Positions 20,928-32,488 of a stretch of 64,000 nucleotides of DNA are shown in pieces; within the stretch, counting starts at the first letter, position 1, and each line of letters starts with the position of its first letter. A program made the translations under genes and the position numbers. Source of the DNA: Bimuria novae-zelandiae CBS 107.79 (taxonomy: Eukaryota; Ascomycota; Dothideomycetes; Pleosporales; Didymosphaeriaceae); NCBI GenBank assembly GCA_010015655.1, contig ML976675.1:902553-966552 (forward strand), in the 5' to 3' direction. Below the pieces are notes generated by a model. It was not told the origin of the DNA and did not search any database. It saw only the letters and a list, made by a program, of their open reading frames with translations.

Positions 20928-23432
20928 ATGAGTAAGCTCCACACTCTTTCCCACCTAGGCATCGCATCCGCTAACGACCCACAAGAGCCACCATTCTTCA
21001 CCGACGCCATTGAACTCAAACCGAGGCAGAACCCTTGTCCAACAGCTACGGCGCAAAAGACACGTCCTACGACCGTTCCAAGCCCTTGATTCGCAGCGCA
21101 TTGAGAAGGTGGGCGCGCTTCTCCGGTTGGCATGGCAGCGTCGCAGCATGTATCGCGATCGTCTCCCTCATCCTCCTTCTGAACATCGTGTTGGCCATAA
21201 TCACCGCGACAGCTTGGAACACCAAAGTTGGAATCTCTCCAGCGTACATGGGCGATTGTACAGTGGCGCCGAGGACAACAACGGCTCTGCCCCTGCTCAT
21301 CAACTTGCTGAGTAGCTTCCTGTTGGGAGCGAGCAACTATTATTGCATGCAGCGCCTTGTTGCCCCGACACGGAAAGAGATAGATGATGCGCATTCGCGG
21401 AAGCAGTGGCTAGACATAGGAGTACCCAGCGTCAGGAATTTTGGCCTCGATCAGCAAGGCTCGATTGGTATTGTGGGTGCTGCTTGGATTAAGTAGTGTG
21501 TCTCTCCACTTCGTGTACGGACTCACCCTTGCGAGCAAACATCGTCTAACAATACCTTATTTATAACTCTGTTGTCTTTGAGACTATAGCCGCCAATGAC
21601 GTAACATTTTTGGTTGTTGGACCGGAATTCTTCATGAACAAAACCAGCTGGAAGTATAATTCCACTGACGGTATGTGCTCGAAATACATGACCTTCTTGG
21701 TTCTTCACCACAAAAGCTGACTGTGGTCATTCAAAAGTCATGTATAACTCAACGTGGGATAATCATATCAGCGCGTTGTAGAATACGCTGCTTGATGATC
21801 AATATTTGGACCGCACGAAATTCGAGAATCTCACTGCAGCCGAGTGCACCTCGAGATACAATGCTGTCTTCATCACAAGCGGCTCTAGTTTTGGAGTACC
21901 AGCCGGAGTGTATCTCGACAGGTATCTCATTGATGCTTCGATTTCGTTCGCCTAATTTACCCAAGGGAGTGGCCAACTAGATATTGAAAGGATTACTTAT
22001 AGTATTTCATTGGAGTTTGCCTGTGAGTCGATACCGGGCATATCGAGCTACACTGATGCTCTACAGATTGCTTGAGCGAGATCGTTCGTTCAAGATGACA
22101 GGTCCAGTTCAGCCAAACGATACTCTGGGTAGTCATAGCATGCAACGTAGCCAAGGTCATTTTGATGGCTTCAATCCTCTGGCGACTTAACAGTGAAACT
22201 ATCGTCACCGTCGGGGATGCCATACAGTCATTTCTCCGGCGGCTGGAATTTACGACAGAAAATTGCTGCCTCGTGTCGAGGCGCACCATTGAAAAGTTAT
22301 GGAGGATGCCGGAGTTGCGGAATTTGCAATACTATGATCCGCCCAAACGACAACCCTGGGGTGCTTCGTGTAGTCGAAGGCGGTGGGGCGCGTCGATGTT
22401 TCTGTGAAGACCACTTTCCCCTTCACTCTCGTCGTGCCAGCTGATTGTGGACAGATATGCCGCTGCACTCATAACGACCAGTGCATTGTTTCGCGTCATG
22501 CAGAACAACAAAGCAAGTGACCTTGGCCACAATGGGTTCGGGAAAGTGGATACAAGTAAGTCACCCAACCCCTCATGAACATTATGAGAAGGCCTTGCTC
22601 TCGCTTGTCTCAGTGTGCATTCGCAAATGTCATTCCCAAACTCAATTACCGATTTATTGCCCTGTCGGCTTCTCAACCCCTAACAGCTTCCAGAATTCCT
22701 CATCGATATTGAACTCCCCTTCAGCACCTCCATCTTCCCACACATCCTCCTTGCTGACCTGCCGCAAGCCGTCGTATCCTTCATCTACCTAACGTACAAC
22801 GGCATATTCATCTGCATGCTCGCGAACCGCGAATGGTCGCAATACGCCATCAGGCGGGCTCCGCTGCGCGTCAGCATCCCCTCCGCAGGCCAGCGCTCAA
22901 CATACTTCCTCCAACTTCCCTACACCTTCAGCATACCCTTGCTTCTCGGCAGCGTTCTCCTCCACTGGTACATCTCGCAATCGATATTCCTCACGCGAAT
23001 TGCCATGTACAAAGACGGCGAGGTGACGGAGATCACCGACCGGCTGACAAATTACCAGCACGTGGGGAAGGCATCGGATGAGGTGTTCACGGGGCTGGGT
23101 TACTCTGATGCGGCGTATGTTGCGAGTTTAGTTTAAGTGGGGCGATTGTGGGTGTTGTTGTTGTGGTGGGCTATGGGGTGACTTATTCGAAGGGCGTACC
23201 TGTTGGTGGGACGAATAGCACTGTTATCAGCGCGGCTTACTATGTGAGGTACCGAGATGGAAGGAGCGAGGGGAAGGACGACGATCTTGCAAGTCAGTCA
23301 TTACAGTGGGGCGTCACGATCCCCGGGGGGAGGAATATGGTTGGGCATTGTTGTTTTAGCAGTGGGGAGGTAGAGGAACCAGTTGTGGGACATCTGTACG
23401 CGGGCGGCATGTCACGGACCAAGCGGCGGTAG
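20928..23432 (+). pseudogene. DUF6536 multi-pass membrane protein gene, decayed by indels
   Basis: Conserved blocks of the fungal DUF6536 family appear in the right order but in shifting frames. They are WHGSVAACIAIVSLILLLNI (first membrane segment), SSFLLGASNYYCMQRLVAPT, IDDAHSRKQWLDIGVPSVRN, RLVLWVLLGLSSVSLHFVY, VILMASILWRLNSETIVTVG, LPQAVVSFIYLTYNGIFICM, AGQRSTYFLQLPYTF, LLHWYISQSIFL and GHCCFSSGEVEEPVVGHLYA. Lesions I can place: about -1 near 21030; +1 in the TTTT run near 21436; a TAG at 21779-21781; shifts in 22400-22750; and a TTTAG duplication near 23125-23136. An intron with GTATGT..AG is still visible at about 21670-21742. The family is of unknown function. The damage is not RIP: CA/TG content is normal. 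It probably has several membrane helices when intact (about 700 aa). Confidence 0.8.
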
Positions 23433-24040
23433 GCTTTTAGGTTCATCTATCGTTTGATGCTAAGCAACGTCTATGTAGGTAAAATGACCTTCTAGGGACT
23501 TAGATTGCCTCATACCAAGGAGAATCTGCATTCGACCTGTCCGGTGCTCCAGTACAAACCTTGGAAGCCTTATTTTACCTACTCAGAGACTTGCTCTCGC
23601 CGCTAGATAAGAAAGCAATGGAGGCGGTCTGAGCATGGGGGAGAAAGTGATTGAGTGATCAAGCAGTAACTGACGGAGGAGACATAGATACGCTGAGGCG
23701 GTGGGGTCATGTGACTCTTCAAAGAATGGCCCCGGGGTAGACGTCCTCAACTAGGGTGACCTCTTTTCGGTGGCTTCGAACTGCGCATTAATTAAAACCT
23801 TACCGCGCCGCCTTCGTCCCGTCGTTTCTAGCCCGTAATTGCACTGCCCTGCGCCGGTACAGCTGCCTCTCTTGCGGTGCCTGAGCGACTTATTAAGGGG
23901 GGGGGGTGACGCCACGATGCAGCTAACCTTGGAAATATGTGGAGAACTTGATCACGCAAGTGGATCTCATTGCTCAAAGTGCGGGGTTTGAGAAGCTGGA
24001 GAAGGAGCGCTAACCCGATCAGGCTAAAGCCAAATTCCAA
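23433..24040. other. intergenic region with a possible small inverted-repeat element
   Basis: No gene recognised. GTAGGTAAAAT (23475-23485) recurs inverted as ATTTTACCTAC (23572-23582), giving a 108-bp unit that could be a MITE remnant. A run of ten G lies near 23890. Confidence 0.35.
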
Positions 24041-24173
24041 AGGCAGGAGCTGTTGCGTGACCCCTCATCTCCCCACCATCTTATGATCTCTCACACGAGC
24101 TCGCCTCACACGTAAGCCTCTTCACTTTCCTCCCTCACATCACTCCTATCATCCAAAGAAATACGCAGTCAAG
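24041..24173 (+). promoter_or_regulatory. pyrimidine-rich leader of the DJ-1/PfpI-like gene
   Basis: Strong C/T bias (CCCCTCATCTCCCCACC and TTCACTTTCCTCCCTCAC) ending in AGTCAAG just before ATG 24174. Such CT-rich tracts are common around transcription starts of filamentous fungi. No TATA box is evident. Confidence 0.45.
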
Positions 24174-25195
24174 ATGAGTGCAATCGCCGATAACACCGAT
24201 GGACCCATTGAGACGGTCCAAGTGCTCTTCGCACTGTACCCGGGCTACAACACGCTCGATGTAGCCGGCCCACTCGAGATTCTTAGCCGTGCTCTGCACA
24301 ACCCCAAGGACAAGTGTTAGTGATCCAATGAGCATCAATTGGGTGCTCTCGCGGCCCCGTTTCTTTGTTGACAGGATGCGGCAGCGAGCAAGGCGTTCAA
24401 GGTGCAGTTCGCGGGCCCTTCAGCTGCCATGACGTCCGTCCAGGGCCTCACCATCAAGGCCGACATGGATTACGAGGATGCCAACGACGAGATTGAGGAC
24501 TTCGACGTCATCATCGTCCCCGGCGGCGATGGCGTCTTCGATGTGCTCAAGAACAAGACTGAGCCTCTTGGCCTTCTCACTAAGTACGTCGAGCTGCAGG
24601 AGAAGAATCCCGCCAAAGAACGCACCATACTCGCCGTCGATATCGGCACGCTCCTCCTCGCTCAGCAAGGCATGCTCGAGGGCCTTGCTGCGACCACCCA
24701 TCCCGACTACTATACCCGCCTCGAGCAGATCTGCCAGGAGGCGTCGACTCGCGATCTCTCCATGCGCACCGATGTCATGGAGGAGCGCTACGTCGTCAAC
24801 AACGCTCGTTTCGATCTGGGCGAGAAGTAAGTGCCCTGTTGGATCATCCTGTGGGTGCGTGGCTGACGAATTATAGCCCCGACGACAACCCCTACATCAT
24901 CAAGAAGAGCCGCAGCGAGAAAGACGACAACACGCAGAACGCTCGGAGGAAGTCGATTGCTCGCAAGGGCAGCAACGCCTGGAAGGAGTCACGCCGTCGC
25001 GAGTCCATCGCCCGGCGTGCCCACCTGCCGCTCGGTGGTATGCGTATCATCACCACGGGCGGCGTCACGGCTAGCTTGGATGCTAGCTTGTATCTGGTGG
25101 GTTCTTTGGTTTCTCACGACTCGGCCCTGGAGGTCGCTCGTGTTATGCAGTATACTTGGATCAAGGGCGTTACGGTCGATGCGATTGACGTTTGA
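24174..25195 (+). CDS. DJ-1/PfpI-family (class I glutamine amidotransferase-like) protein with Cys-to-Asp at the nucleophile position
   Basis: Three exons (24174-24315, 24385-24826, 24877-25195) give 300 aa. Intron 1 is 69 nt (GTTAGT..GCAG, TTGAC 13 nt upstream); using the AG at 24373-24374 instead would create a TGA at the junction. Intron 2 is 50 nt (GTAAGT..ATAG). The fold is shown by VQVLFALYPGYNTLDVAGPL (residues 15-34, Glu35 follows), FDVIIVPGGDGVF (87-99), the elbow region ILAVDIGTLLLAQQGM and ATTHPDYY with His153. Family members normally have Cys in the elbow (VCTG); here residue 133 is Asp (codon 24639-24641). Glu35 and His153 of the usual site are kept. A Ser/Arg/Lys-rich insert occupies about 204-243. 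Likely cytosolic. The family includes chaperones, hydratases and glyoxalase-like enzymes, so the reaction cannot be named; the Cys loss argues against thiol catalysis. Confidence 0.85.
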
Positions 25196-25999
25196 GCGAG
25201 TGCTGCGTCTAGCGGGACATTGCGATGGCGTTGGACGGAACAAGCCGCCGAAGCGAATATGGTCGTTCGGGCAGGAATGTCGGGTAGCATAGGCTATCCA
25301 TGCTGACATGATGTAAAGTAACGAAAATTCACGAAATGTAAAATGGATAACAAGCCTGGCAGCCGGTGGCCATCCCGTTGCACCCCTAGAGGCTAAGGCC
25401 AAGTTGTGACTAACTGCTTTGGTGATGGTTCTATTAAGGTAGTGATTGGTCGGGAACAGGAGGTTCCGGGCTCGGCTTGTCGCACCTCGTTCCTGCGCCA
25501 AATCGAACAAAATACGCATCTCAAAGGACACGAACAACGAATATGCGAATGCTGTTCTACGCGGTGAAAGATGGCTGGTGTAAGGCGCTTGCGACGCTAG
25601 AAGTTTGGCGGGGCAAGATCGAAGCAGCAAAGCAGCAGGGCAGCATGACCCCAGTTCGACCATTCCAAGTCAGCGGCGTCCGCGCATCACGATTTTGTTC
25701 TCCTCTGATCATGTATCGTTCGTCTCCAAGCTCGCAGCCGAGAGGCAGCGCGCCCCTGCCGACCAGGTTGAACGACTGGCGGCCGCGTCCTACAGTGAAA
25801 TGACAGTTACTGCAACAGTTCGCCGACACCAACGCCGCCTGTGGGAATAGATATCAGCGTCATGATAATAAACCTGCAAGAACCAAGTTCATAACGTGCG
25901 AAATCGCTCCGTGCCCCAACGCAACTCATGGATCTGCAGCAGAAAGTAGGAGAACACATATCACATGACGGAACGATCTTTGATATTAGAGTCTATAAG
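25196..25999. other. 3' flank of gene island 1, no recognised gene
   Basis: Balanced composition, with open frames on both strands that I cannot assign, the clearest being 25605-25850 (+), ending SEMTVTATVRRHQRRLWE. Open frames of this length occur by chance in GC-rich DNA. Near the right edge ATGACGGAACGATC (25966-25979) resembles the inverted repeat of the element at 33343-35095. Confidence 0.4.
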
Positions 26000-26193
26000 G
26001 AGTGCGCTGCAAGTTGGTTCTAGTACTAGATAGAGAGGTAGTACTTGCCCTAGAAAATAGTAAAGGGTAGAATCGCCTAGCCTATCGCATTAATGCCCTA
26101 GAAAATTATAGTCTACTTTTAATTACCTTACTATACGCTTTTTAGCTTACCTTAACGCGTAGAGCTTATAATAACTACTTCTATTAATATTAT
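26000..26193. other. AT-rich edge of the next repeat block
   Basis: RIP-type composition, no legible frame. The change from the gene island is sharp at about 26000. Confidence 0.4.
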
Positions 26194-26456
26194 TGTTGAA
26201 TGGGCTATACTAAGCCCTGCATCTCGCGAGATGGTGCGGCTAGATAGTTGTACGATAGTACGGGTGAGAAAAGGGTCTAGTATTTAAGTCTTGTCTATCT
26301 TGTCTACGTACAGGGGAAAGAAAGTTATAAGGATTAATATTCGCGCACGGTGCCTGTAGCCTATACCTTTACTTATATAGCCTTACATAACTATTATTAT
26401 CTATCTTATAATATTATATTTAGTAGCTGCCTGTACTGCGTACGGACACTAGCAAC
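26194..26456 (-). repeat. LTR of a minus-strand Ty1/copia element (3' LTR)
   Basis: Begins TGTTGAATGGGC and ends ACTAGCAAC. Directly to its right is a pyrimidine run (TTTTCTTTTT, 26457-26466), which is a polypurine tract on the minus strand, so this is the 3' LTR of the copia relic that follows. No partner LTR is recognisable near 30.1 kb. Confidence 0.55.
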
Positions 26457-26466
26457 TTTTCTTTTT

Positions 26467-29400
26467 ATAATATTACTTAGATCTTCTCCTTAACTCGTAC
26501 GGGGTCTGATGTGTCTTAGACGGTGTCTATTCTATTCTATATAGGATTAATTCTATCTATAAATGCTTTAGCCTAAATCTAGAGCTGGTTTGTAGAGATA
26601 AGCTTCGCTAAGGTGGTATTTAGAGTCTTTTTTATATACGCATCTGCTAGGTTATCTTTTCTATTAATTTAGTAAACTATGTTAATCTCCCTCTTTTTAT
26701 ATAATTCACGAAGCAATATAATATTAATTATAAGTCTTTTTTATTTATTATACCTAGTTTAATAAGGTAATAATATAGCAATTTTAAGTTAGTGCAAACA
26801 ACTATAAGAATAGGTAGTAAGTTTAAGTTTTATATAACCTATCTTAGCGTTATACTTAACGCTATTACGCTACTAAAGGTACTAACTATTTTATATAGCT
26901 TGCTAGCAAGTACACTTTATATAACTCGTTTTTATTTAACTAAGTTTTAATATAAAATATTGCCTTTAATTCTAAAGTTATTCCCTTATTCTATATAGTA
27001 TTTGCTAACGTAATTACAAACCTAAGCTATAAGTTTAGGTCTTTGTTATTCGTAAATAAGCTATCTATAAAGAGAAATAGTTTTATATAGTTAAGATCTA
27101 ATAGGATAAATATAAGTCTTTATATAGAGTTTTAGATTTACTATTTAAGTCGTGTATTAAGGTAAGGAATATTTATATCCTTTAGTTTAGTAACTTGCGC
27201 GGTGGCGGATAGATTAAATACTACTTTTAATTAGTAGACTAAGGTAATATATGCTTCTCTTACTCTTTATATAATGTATTAATATTATACATTAATAGCC
27301 TTTAGGTTAATTATACGGAGTTGGCTAGATTATTCTTTTTATGTAAGTATAATAGTGTCTCCTTTTAATAGAATTTATTTACTATTAAACTTAAGGCTTT
27401 GCTCGTGCGAAAGGATTATTTTTAGTTTTATATAAAAACTTACTTTTTATAGTTCTTCCTCTTTCCTTTATAAGAAACTAGAGGTGACGATGCTAAGCGT
27501 ATTATTTATTTATATTTTAGTAAGGCTAAAAGTTAGTAGTCCTTTATTCGTGCTAAGTAGGCATATATTATATAAAGAAAAAGTTATTTTAAGCGCGTTT
27601 TTATAGTATTTAGAGTAGGTTTTAAACTAATATAGTCCTAATTCCGCTACTCTATATAGTAGCTTAATAATGCGTAGTATAGTGTTAGGCGGGAAGATAT
27701 TTTCTAGCTCCTTTAGTAGCCTTGTCTATAGACTATACGTACGCTTGCGTAATGTCGCGAATTTCGTAATATATACTATATAAGGTAATAAGTGTTAGGC
27801 CTAACGCTAGAATAAGTCTCTAGCTTATTTTTTAAATTATTAATAATTATATTAAGATTTCTTCCTTCTCCTTATTAAAGTATCTAGCTAGTATAAGTTG
27901 TAACTTTTTATATAGCTAAGTTAATTTGCCTTTTATTTCTTGTATAAGACAAAGGTTAAAGATTTAGCTAGTATAAATTTTTAAGTTAAACTTATAGACT
28001 TTAAATATTCTATTCGTAATTAGGGCGTCTATTTTTATATAGTCTAATTTTTAAAGGGCGCTTTTAGAGTTATAATTACTTCTTCTTACTATAGCTTTAA
28101 GAAGAGTTTATACGCGTCTTTTTCCTTTTATATAAGGTGTTAGATAGTCTCGTGCGGAGCTTCCCTTTATAAGGTATTTTATTATATAAGGTTTTTCCTT
28201 AGTCTGCCTCTTCTGCGTATCTGTAACTGTTTAATTAGCTATTTTATAGTATAGTTATTATCTTTAGTAAGTAAAGGTTCTTTTATACGGTAATATAGCT
28301 TAACGTGCGTATATTAGATAGTTAAGGGTCTATTACCTAAATCTACTATTACGTCTCTTTTAGTAATACTTTAAATTCTATATAGGCCTGTCTAGCCTTT
28401 CTTCTCCCTCTAGATTATTACTTTATTTTATAGTAGAAGGTTAAGGACTTCGTGTAAAGTAGGTCCTTTATTAGTATTTATTATATAGTTAATATTTACC
28501 TTTGCCCTCTCCGTATAGAGTATTTATATAGCCTTTTACATTGCGTGGACTCGTGCAATAATCTTAAGTAATATGGGGGAGTCTAGATTAATCCTTAGGT
28601 ATGCTCTAAAGAGTAGGAGCGTTAAGATAAAGCTATTTAGGCCTACTATATTATTAAGCTCCTTAATAGCTATTTATAGTATAGATTTATTATTTATACT
28701 ATCCTAAACTTTACTTTAAATAATATTATACGTACAACGTAGAGGTGTATAGGTTTATTCTACTTTGCCTATTACTTAGTGTGTTTCTACTAGTATTTAG
28801 CGATATATAGCTTTAACTATCTTTACACGATTTCTAAAGTCTTTAAATACAAAGTTAGTTCCTAGATTATGTATAATATAGTCTAGAGGACCTTAATAGA
28901 CGTTAATTTAGTATTTATATAGCGTGTCCTAGGTGTCTCGTGCGGATAGGAATTTTAAAAAAATTATTACTTAAAAGCCTATATTTACGTTAATAACGTA
29001 TAGTAGGTTCTTATTACTAATCTATATAATATTTATTACTATTTTGTAGTTAAAGTGCGTATTATCCTTAATAGAAAATTTAATTATTATAAAGAAGGAT
29101 TGTATAGTTAGTATTAGTAGCAGAACGTCTTAATTTCTTTTAGTATAGATTAGTTAACTTCGCCTCTAGTAGTAGTAAGCATCTTATAGAGTCTCTCCGT
29201 ACGGGGGTGTTTAAAGCGTTAATGTAGACGTTGGAGTTCTATCTTTATAAAGTACGAGACTGCTTCGTTTTAACCTGTATTAAAGAATAGGTGTCCCTAT
29301 TTCCGTATAACGGGTATAGTTAAACCGTCTTTCCGTATAATAACGTTAAGGACGTTTAATTATAAATGCTATTGATCGCTTCAGTACGCACTATAAAGTT

Positions 29401-30100
29401 AAACTAGACCTTTATTATTTTTAGATTCTTATATAAAGCTTTCTACTAATTATATAACTAATTAAATCACGTAATAAAACTATTTATTTACCTAATAAAG
29501 TTGCGTAACTGTTTTTTTGCTCATCTTCCTAGCGCTTCGCTTAGCGAGTAGCTTAATTGCTATGTCTTGTATAGTATCTAGCTTGGATGGAAATCCTTAT
29601 AAATCTCGGTTAAGAATATATTTAATAGTTACTTCCTCCTCTATCTTAGTAAGGTTTTTTAATTCAGGCTAGTATTTACGTTATATAGCAATTCTTACGC
29701 GTTAGCGTTAAAATATAGTTTTAGATATATTAAATATAGTAGTAGCGCGTTACCTAATCTAAATTTAATATTAATTAATAGCTAATATAGCTAAATAAAT
29801 ATTTACTTTATTATAGGATAAATAAGCAAGAGGTAATTAGTTTATTATTATTAAAAAATAATATATTATAAAAAGTTAGTAGGGTGCACCACTTATTTAT
29901 TTACGCTACTTACTTATTAGACACGTTATATTTATTAGTTAACGTATTCTATATATACGCTTCGCACTCGGGCGAGCTATACGCTTTTATAAAGCCTATA
30001 CTAACTTATAATTAACGTATAATAGCTTAATAAAATAATAGTTAATCTACTTTATAAGAAGCAAACATATAGCTTGCCTTATAAATTATTTCTTATAATC
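26467..30100 (-). pseudogene. Ty1/copia polyprotein relic, RIP-inactivated
   Basis: Read on the minus strand. The end of RNase H at 26570-26720 reads YKKREINIVYWINRKDNLAD, then AYTKKTLNTTLAKLISTNQL, a close match to the copia C-terminus. Above it IVVCTNLKLLYYYLIKLGII is the RNase H core with its Asp changed to Asn. Reverse transcriptase is expected about 27.0-28.0 kb, integrase and its zinc domain about 28.3-29.3 kb, gag-like sequence above 29.5 kb, but there the frame is too scarred for exact limits. The order integrase before RT is that of Ty1/copia. The 5' LTR is missing. Confidence 0.65.
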
Positions 30101-30655
30101 AAATCTAGTCAGTCTAACGCGCTACTACCACGTATAATATATATACATTTTTGCTATATAAGAGATATGTTGGTTTCGTCTTATGCGCCGAAACGCGACT
30201 AAACTTAATAAAGCTTATAAAGTTAAAAGAGGAAATAATTATCTAGTACATTTTAAATCTTACTAATGAAGAATACCATATAATTCTTTCGTAGATTTAA
30301 AATATATTAGATACTTTACTAGCTACGTATAACTAAGGCTAGATAAGTAAAAACTAGCTAGTAAGTTTTATTAAACGTATACTTAAGCTTATAATAAGGT
30401 TTAATTATACGCTACACTATTTAGGAATGCTATATCAGGATCTTACTATTATATTAAAATAGTTGTAACTCATATAAAACGTAAAGGCGAAGTACAGTAT
30501 ACAGGATAAAAATATTTAAAGTTTAAATAAGTTTAGTCTTATAATAGACGTAATTTTAATAAACTAGAAAGTTATTACTAGCTTTAAAATGCGTAAGAGA
30601 CTAAATTAGGTATAAGGAGGTAATAAAAAATAAATATTAATAATAGTAAGTATTA

Positions 30656-30708
30656 ACGTGTTCCACCACTTAGTGGCGCACACCACTCAGCGGCGTACCC
30701 CACTAAAA
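30656..30708 (+). repeat. left terminal inverted repeat of element C
   Basis: Begins ACGTGTTCCACCACTTAGTG and itself contains two imperfect direct copies of a CACCACTyAGyGGCG word; partner at 32436-32488. Confidence 0.8.
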
Positions 30709-30769
30709 TCGCGACGCGTCTTCTTATTACTTTCGCGATGCTGCCCACCCAGCGCGCCTCTTAGGCTTA

Positions 30770-32400
30770 AAAAGAAGGCAGGCTTGCTCTTTTAAAGTAT
30801 ACCTTTTAAATAAAATAAATATTAAGCTACTAAAGGGCTATAGCTATATATAACGTCTTAGTAATAAGTCTTTACTAACGCGTTAATAGCACCCTCCTAT
30901 AAGCTATAACTAATACTTAAAAACGTAAGCTACACCCTATAGAGGAGTAAGCCCTAGTAGATTAGATCTTAGACCTTAACTAATGCAGGTTTCCCCCCTA
31001 GATTATTAATATATAGTAAATAGTAGACTATTTACTTACTACGCGTGACTAGATCCCTTCCCTATAGCCTATAAGTAAGAACTAGGTATCGCGCTTTATT
31101 AACACCTAGCTAGAGCTATAAATAAAGTAGAATAGGAAGTTCTATAGCTAGCGCGCCCTTTACAAGGATCCTATTAAGATCTCTGCCTAGTATAAGCTTG
31201 TGGAGGAGACGCGCCAGAGGTATGGCATATAGGATAGAGATACCTATAACTTTAATAAGATAAGCGTTGCTATAGGTGTCGCAGCGATATCTAAAGTAGT
31301 TATAAGTTTTACTATAATTAGTTAAGTAGTTACTATATAGCTAGGTAACTATAAGTAAGTAATAATAATTAAAAGTATTTACGCGTCTAACTAGGCTATC
31401 CTACCTTTTATTATTTTATTAAAATAGCTTTACTAGGCTAGCTAGTATAAAGACCTACCTGCTAACTAGGTAGTCGCTACTAGTAATAATAGCTAAATAA
31501 TAGATAACTTAGGCTTTGCCTAACTATAATACTTTAATTAATATACAGCGTCTCGTACCTCTAGTATCTATTAACTACTTATACTTAATAGCTATAGTAG
31601 CCATGCGACGCTAGCGTTTGACTAGTACTATATAGAGAACAAGATTATTAGTCTATATATGCCTACGCACACGTCGCACCTCCTGTAGCCACTAAATATT
31701 AGCTATTTCTCGCCTCTTAAGGTAGTATACGGCTAGCAGGTGCAGGAGCTCGCGCGATAAGGCGTCTTCTATATTAATAAGATAGACTTCTTACAGGCCT
31801 ACCTACGCATTAGGGAGACAGTCTTTATAAAAAAGAATATTAAGGCTAGCTTTTAAATAATAGGACTAGTCCTTACTTATCTAGATTACGTTCTATTATC
31901 GCTTACTATAGTTAGGACGCCCTTTTTACTTTAAATAAAAGTTAATACTAAAAGTATATAAATAGTAAAGACACTGCATACTAGTGCTTAACTAAAGTAG
32001 TAAACTTAACTTATTAAGAATTTACTTTACTATTAATTTTAAAGTCCTACTAGTTAAGCTATTTACTAGATTATTAAAAGTTATTAGCTTACGATAAACT
32101 TAATAACTATACTTATAGTAAACGTAATAAAGCTTTAGTAGGCTAATTAACGCCGTTAGCGTAAGCAGTAGTAGAGGTAATAGTATATTACTTATAAAGG
32201 AGCTCTATAGGCTATAGAAGGTTAATTACTTACTATAGAGGCTAAAACAATAGTATAGCAGGTAGAGCAAGAGAATCGCGTAGGGCGATAATAAGTACTA
32301 CCTACGTATAGCAACTATTATAAATAAGGCTATAAAAGAACTTAGTGTAGATAGAGATTATAGCTATTATATAAATCTACTTATAGAAAATTTAACTATT
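30770..32400 (+). pseudogene. pogo/Fot1-like transposase of element C
   Basis: Frame with RIP stops. VEETRQRYGIQDRDTYNFNK (first catalytic Asp region) is followed by ISVAIGVAAISKVV. Then come YKDLPANQVVATSNN, TASRTSSIY and LLILNSYSSHATLAFDQYYI (second Asp now Asn), and HTSHLLQPLNISYFSPLKVV, the stretch that normally reads QPLDV. YINKIDFLQAYLRIRETVF and FKIIGLVLTYLDYVLLSL-like blocks complete the DDE_1 domain. The two catalytic Asp codons both became Asn, as expected from G-to-A RIP changes. Non-functional. Confidence 0.75.
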
Positions 32401-32435
32401 CTGTTGTTAAGCTATTGTGCAAAAAGCTACGTTAG

Positions 32436-32488
32436 TTTTAGTAGGGTGCGCCACTGAGTGGTGCGCGCCACTGAGTGGTGTAACACCT
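32436..32488 (-). repeat. right terminal inverted repeat of element C
   Basis: Contains GTAGGGTGCGCCACTGAGTG, then a second copy of the CACTGAGTGGTG word; ends AACACCT before TA. Confidence 0.8.

Larger units (their letters stand above)
30656..32488 (+). mobile_element. pogo/Fot1-like DNA transposon C (1833 bp), RIP-damaged, nested
   Basis: Inverted repeats at 30656-30708 and 32436-32488 (53 bp each) share CACCACT, AGTGGCGC and CACCACTCAG blocks, with transition differences. TA flanks both ends (30654-30655 and 32489-32490). It lies inside the coding region of another pogo-like element. Confidence 0.8.

Noticed and set aside
20654..21394. 246-codon open frame on the minus strand at the start of gene island 1
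   Set aside because: It is antisense to the DUF6536 blocks, which are recognisable on the plus strand; its translation has no familiar features.
24989..25663. 224-codon minus-strand open frame
   Set aside because: It overlaps exon 3 of the DJ-1-like gene in antisense and has no recognisable domain; a GC-rich shadow.
25605..25850. 81-codon plus-strand frame downstream of the DJ-1-like gene
   Set aside because: No recognised family, overlapping frames on both strands of similar length, no intron or leader signals; kept only as a note in the intergenic entry.
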